A stretch of DNA of 5,885 nt from contig CBFHKY010000053.1 of the NCBI GenBank assembly GCA_965656525.1, positions 1-5,885 of the forward strand, written 5' to 3'. Source of the DNA: Pseudomaricurvus sp965656525. GTDB lineage: Bacteria; Pseudomonadota; Gammaproteobacteria; Pseudomonadales; Cellvibrionaceae. The position numbers were made by a program, and so were the translations under genes. Below are positions 4,337 through 5,885 of this stretch, piece by piece (the first letter of the stretch is position 1; each line of letters starts with the position of its first letter). A model generated the notes under the pieces. That model saw nothing but the letters and a program-made list of their open reading frames with translations, was not told the DNA's origin and ran no database searches.

Positions 4337-5885
4337 TTAAAAACTGTTCAACAGGCTGTCTAGGGTTTCACGGCCGCGCGCTTTATTGACTTCGGGGTTG
4401 TTATCGCCAAAACCTTCGCGGCTGATGTCGTCGCTGGGCAGCTCATCAATAAAGCGGCTTGGAGTAGTATCCCACACTTCACCGTACTGCTTGCGTCTGG
4501 CGGCGAGAGTCATGTGCAAGACTTTTTTGGCCCTAGTAATGCCCACATAAGCGAGCCTTCGTTCTTCTTCGACATTGCCTTCTTCGATACTGGAGCGATG
4601 CGGCAGAATGTCTTCTTCCATACCCGCCAAGAACACGTAGGGGAACTCCAGCCCTTTGCTGGCGTGCAGGGTCATCATTTGTACGTTGTCGGGTTCTTCT
4701 TCCTCTTCCGACTGCCGTTCCAGCATATCCCGCAGCAGTAATTTGTTGATGGCGTTTTCCAGGCTGCCGGAACCGTCTTCGGCATCGTCCCGCTCAATGA
4801 TGGTGCGGATGGAATCCACCAGATACCAGACATTTTCCAGTCGTTTTTCGGCCACTTTCGGGCTGGAGGCATTTTGGTGCAACCAAGATTCATAGTCGAT
4901 ATCGTCCACCATTTGTCGCACGGCGGCGACAGGGTCACTGCTGCGGCCCTGCTCACCAATATGCAGCAGCCAGTGGGTAAAACGCTGGATGCGCTCGTGA
5001 CTTTGCTTGGGGATATGGCCTGCCACGCCCATTTCCTGACAGGCCTCAAATAAGCTGACATCGCGCTCGGTAGCGTAGCGGCCCAGAGCCTCTAGCGTGG
5101 TGGTACCGATCTGTCGGCGCGGGGTGTTAATGATACGCAAAAAGGCGTTATCGTCATCGGGGTTCACCAGCAGGCGCAGATAAGCGAGGATATCTTTGAT
5201 CTCTGTTTTGGAAAAAAACGAGGTACCGCCGCTGATGGTGTACGGAATCTGATGTTGTTGCAGTTTGATTTCCAGCAGGCGCGACTGATGATTGCTGCGG
5301 TAGAGAATGGCAAAATCCCCGTAGCGCGCGTTGCGATTTTGGCGCTGGGTAAAAATCTCGGCCGCGATGCGTTCCGCTTCGGCGTCTTCATTGGCACAGC
5401 GAATCACTCGCAGTTGATCCCCCATGCCCATTTCGCTCCAAAGCGCTTTTTCAAACTCGTGTGGGTTGTTGGCAATCAAGTGGTTGGCGCATTTGAGTAT
5501 GCGGCTGGTGGAGCGGTAGTTTTGCTCTAACTTGATGAGTTTGAGGCTGGGGAAATCTTTGCGCAACAGGGATAAGTTTTCGGGGCGCGCGCCACGCCAA
5601 GCGTAGATAGATTGATCATCGTCTCCCACCACTGTTAGAGCACCGCGATCGCCAATCAGCAATTTCACCAATAAATATTGGCTGGAGTTGGTGTCTTGGT
5701 ATTCGTCGACTAACAGATAACGAATTTTGCGCTGCCAGCGTTCGAGCACATCAGAGTGGCTCATAAACAGTTGTGCGGGGATCAGAATCAAGTCGTCGAA
5801 ATCTACCGCGTTATAAGCCAGCAGAGCCGAGTTATAGTATTTGTAAATATGGGCGATTTTTTCTTCGCCGGGGCTTTGTGCGTGG
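4337..5885 (-). CDS. rep: ATP-dependent DNA helicase Rep (5' end outside window)
   Basis: This is a superfamily 1A 3'-to-5' DNA helicase that helps replication forks past bound proteins. The frame is open to the window edge, so only the C-terminal 515 residues are seen (E. coli Rep has 673); Walker A lies outside. The first in-frame TTG near 5791 is an internal leucine of the conserved VDFDDLILIP segment, not a start. Visible motifs by position in the visible part: LLVDEYQDTN (motif II, about 57-66), VVGDDDQSIYAWRGA (III, 85-99), LEQNYRST (IV, 119-126), MTLHASKGLEFPYVFLAGMEE (V, about 404-423), RRLAYVGITRAKK (VI, 442-454). LHASKGLEFPYV and RKQYGEVW followed by PSRFIDELP fit Rep better than UvrD or PcrA, which usually have LHSAKGLEFP. 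The 2B-region segment INTPRRQIG is also present. Confidence 0.93.
   Translation of the reverse strand, partial: HAQSPGEEKIAHIYKYYNSALLAYNAVDFDDLILIPAQLFMSHSDVLERWQRKIRYLLVDEYQDTNSSQYLLVKLLIGDRGALTVVGDDDQSIYAWRGARPENLSLLRKDFPSLKLIKLEQNYRSTSRILKCANHLIANNPHEFEKALWSEMGMGDQLRVIRCANEDAEAERIAAEIFTQRQNRNARYGDFAILYRSNHQSRLLEIKLQQHQIPYTISGGTSFFSKTEIKDILAYLRLLVNPDDDNAFLRIINTPRRQIGTTTLEALGRYATERDVSLFEACQEMGVAGHIPKQSHERIQRFTHWLLHIGEQGRSSDPVAAVRQMVDDIDYESWLHQNASSPKVAEKRLENVWYLVDSIRTIIERDDAEDGSGSLENAINKLLLRDMLERQSEEEEEPDNVQMMTLHASKGLEFPYVFLAGMEEDILPHRSSIEEGNVEEERRLAYVGITRAKKVLHMTLAARRKQYGEVWDTTPSRFIDELPSDDISREGFGDNNPEVNKARGRETLDSLLNSF

Noticed and set aside
5789..5791. TTG at 5791 as the start of a short 484-residue helicase
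   Set aside because: The frame continues to the window edge with conserved Rep sequence (AYNAVDFDDLILIP), so this codon is internal and the gene is cut only by the window.

Overview
The window is chromosomal DNA from a gammaproteobacterium. RNase PH, YicC and Rep are all close to the Escherichia coli proteins, and yicC stands divergent from rph, an arrangement I recall from Pseudomonas and related lineages. I cannot name the genus.

Layout, left to right. Bases 1-540 hold the C-terminal third of a HipA-type kinase on the + strand, without its N-lobe, with an 11-bp perfect hairpin at the point where the homology ends. Bases 537-881 look intergenic but hold the most interesting signal: a near-consensus LexA (SOS) box, then a strong Shine-Dalgarno sequence, then a 25-codon ORF encoding a cationic amphipathic peptide. 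A good sigma70-like promoter points the other way just upstream. The layout resembles the tisB/istR SOS toxin locus, though no sequence homology is claimed. Next, on the - strand, is a MntA-HepT (nucleotidyltransferase/HEPN) toxin-antitoxin pair with a 4-nt start/stop overlap. It begins 22 nt after the stop of yicC, so it probably rides on yicC transcription.

The conserved part follows. yicC (- strand, endoribonuclease family) and rph (+ strand, RNase PH) diverge from a 223-bp intergenic region. The rph leader there has a perfect -10 hexamer followed by a 25-nt near-perfect palindrome and a U6 tract, which could be an attenuator or an operator. rph ends at a 12-bp perfect hairpin. Converging on it is a - strand gene for a small exported protein with two GR..LKD.GSW-like repeats, and upstream of that on the same strand is rep, a superfamily 1A DNA helicase that runs off the right edge.

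Together this is a housekeeping RNA-processing and replication neighbourhood with an accessory patch of toxin-type genes (hipA remnant, SOS peptide, mntA-hepT) inserted directly downstream of yicC, where gmk is often found in related bacteria. The SOS peptide locus is the best candidate for something undescribed.
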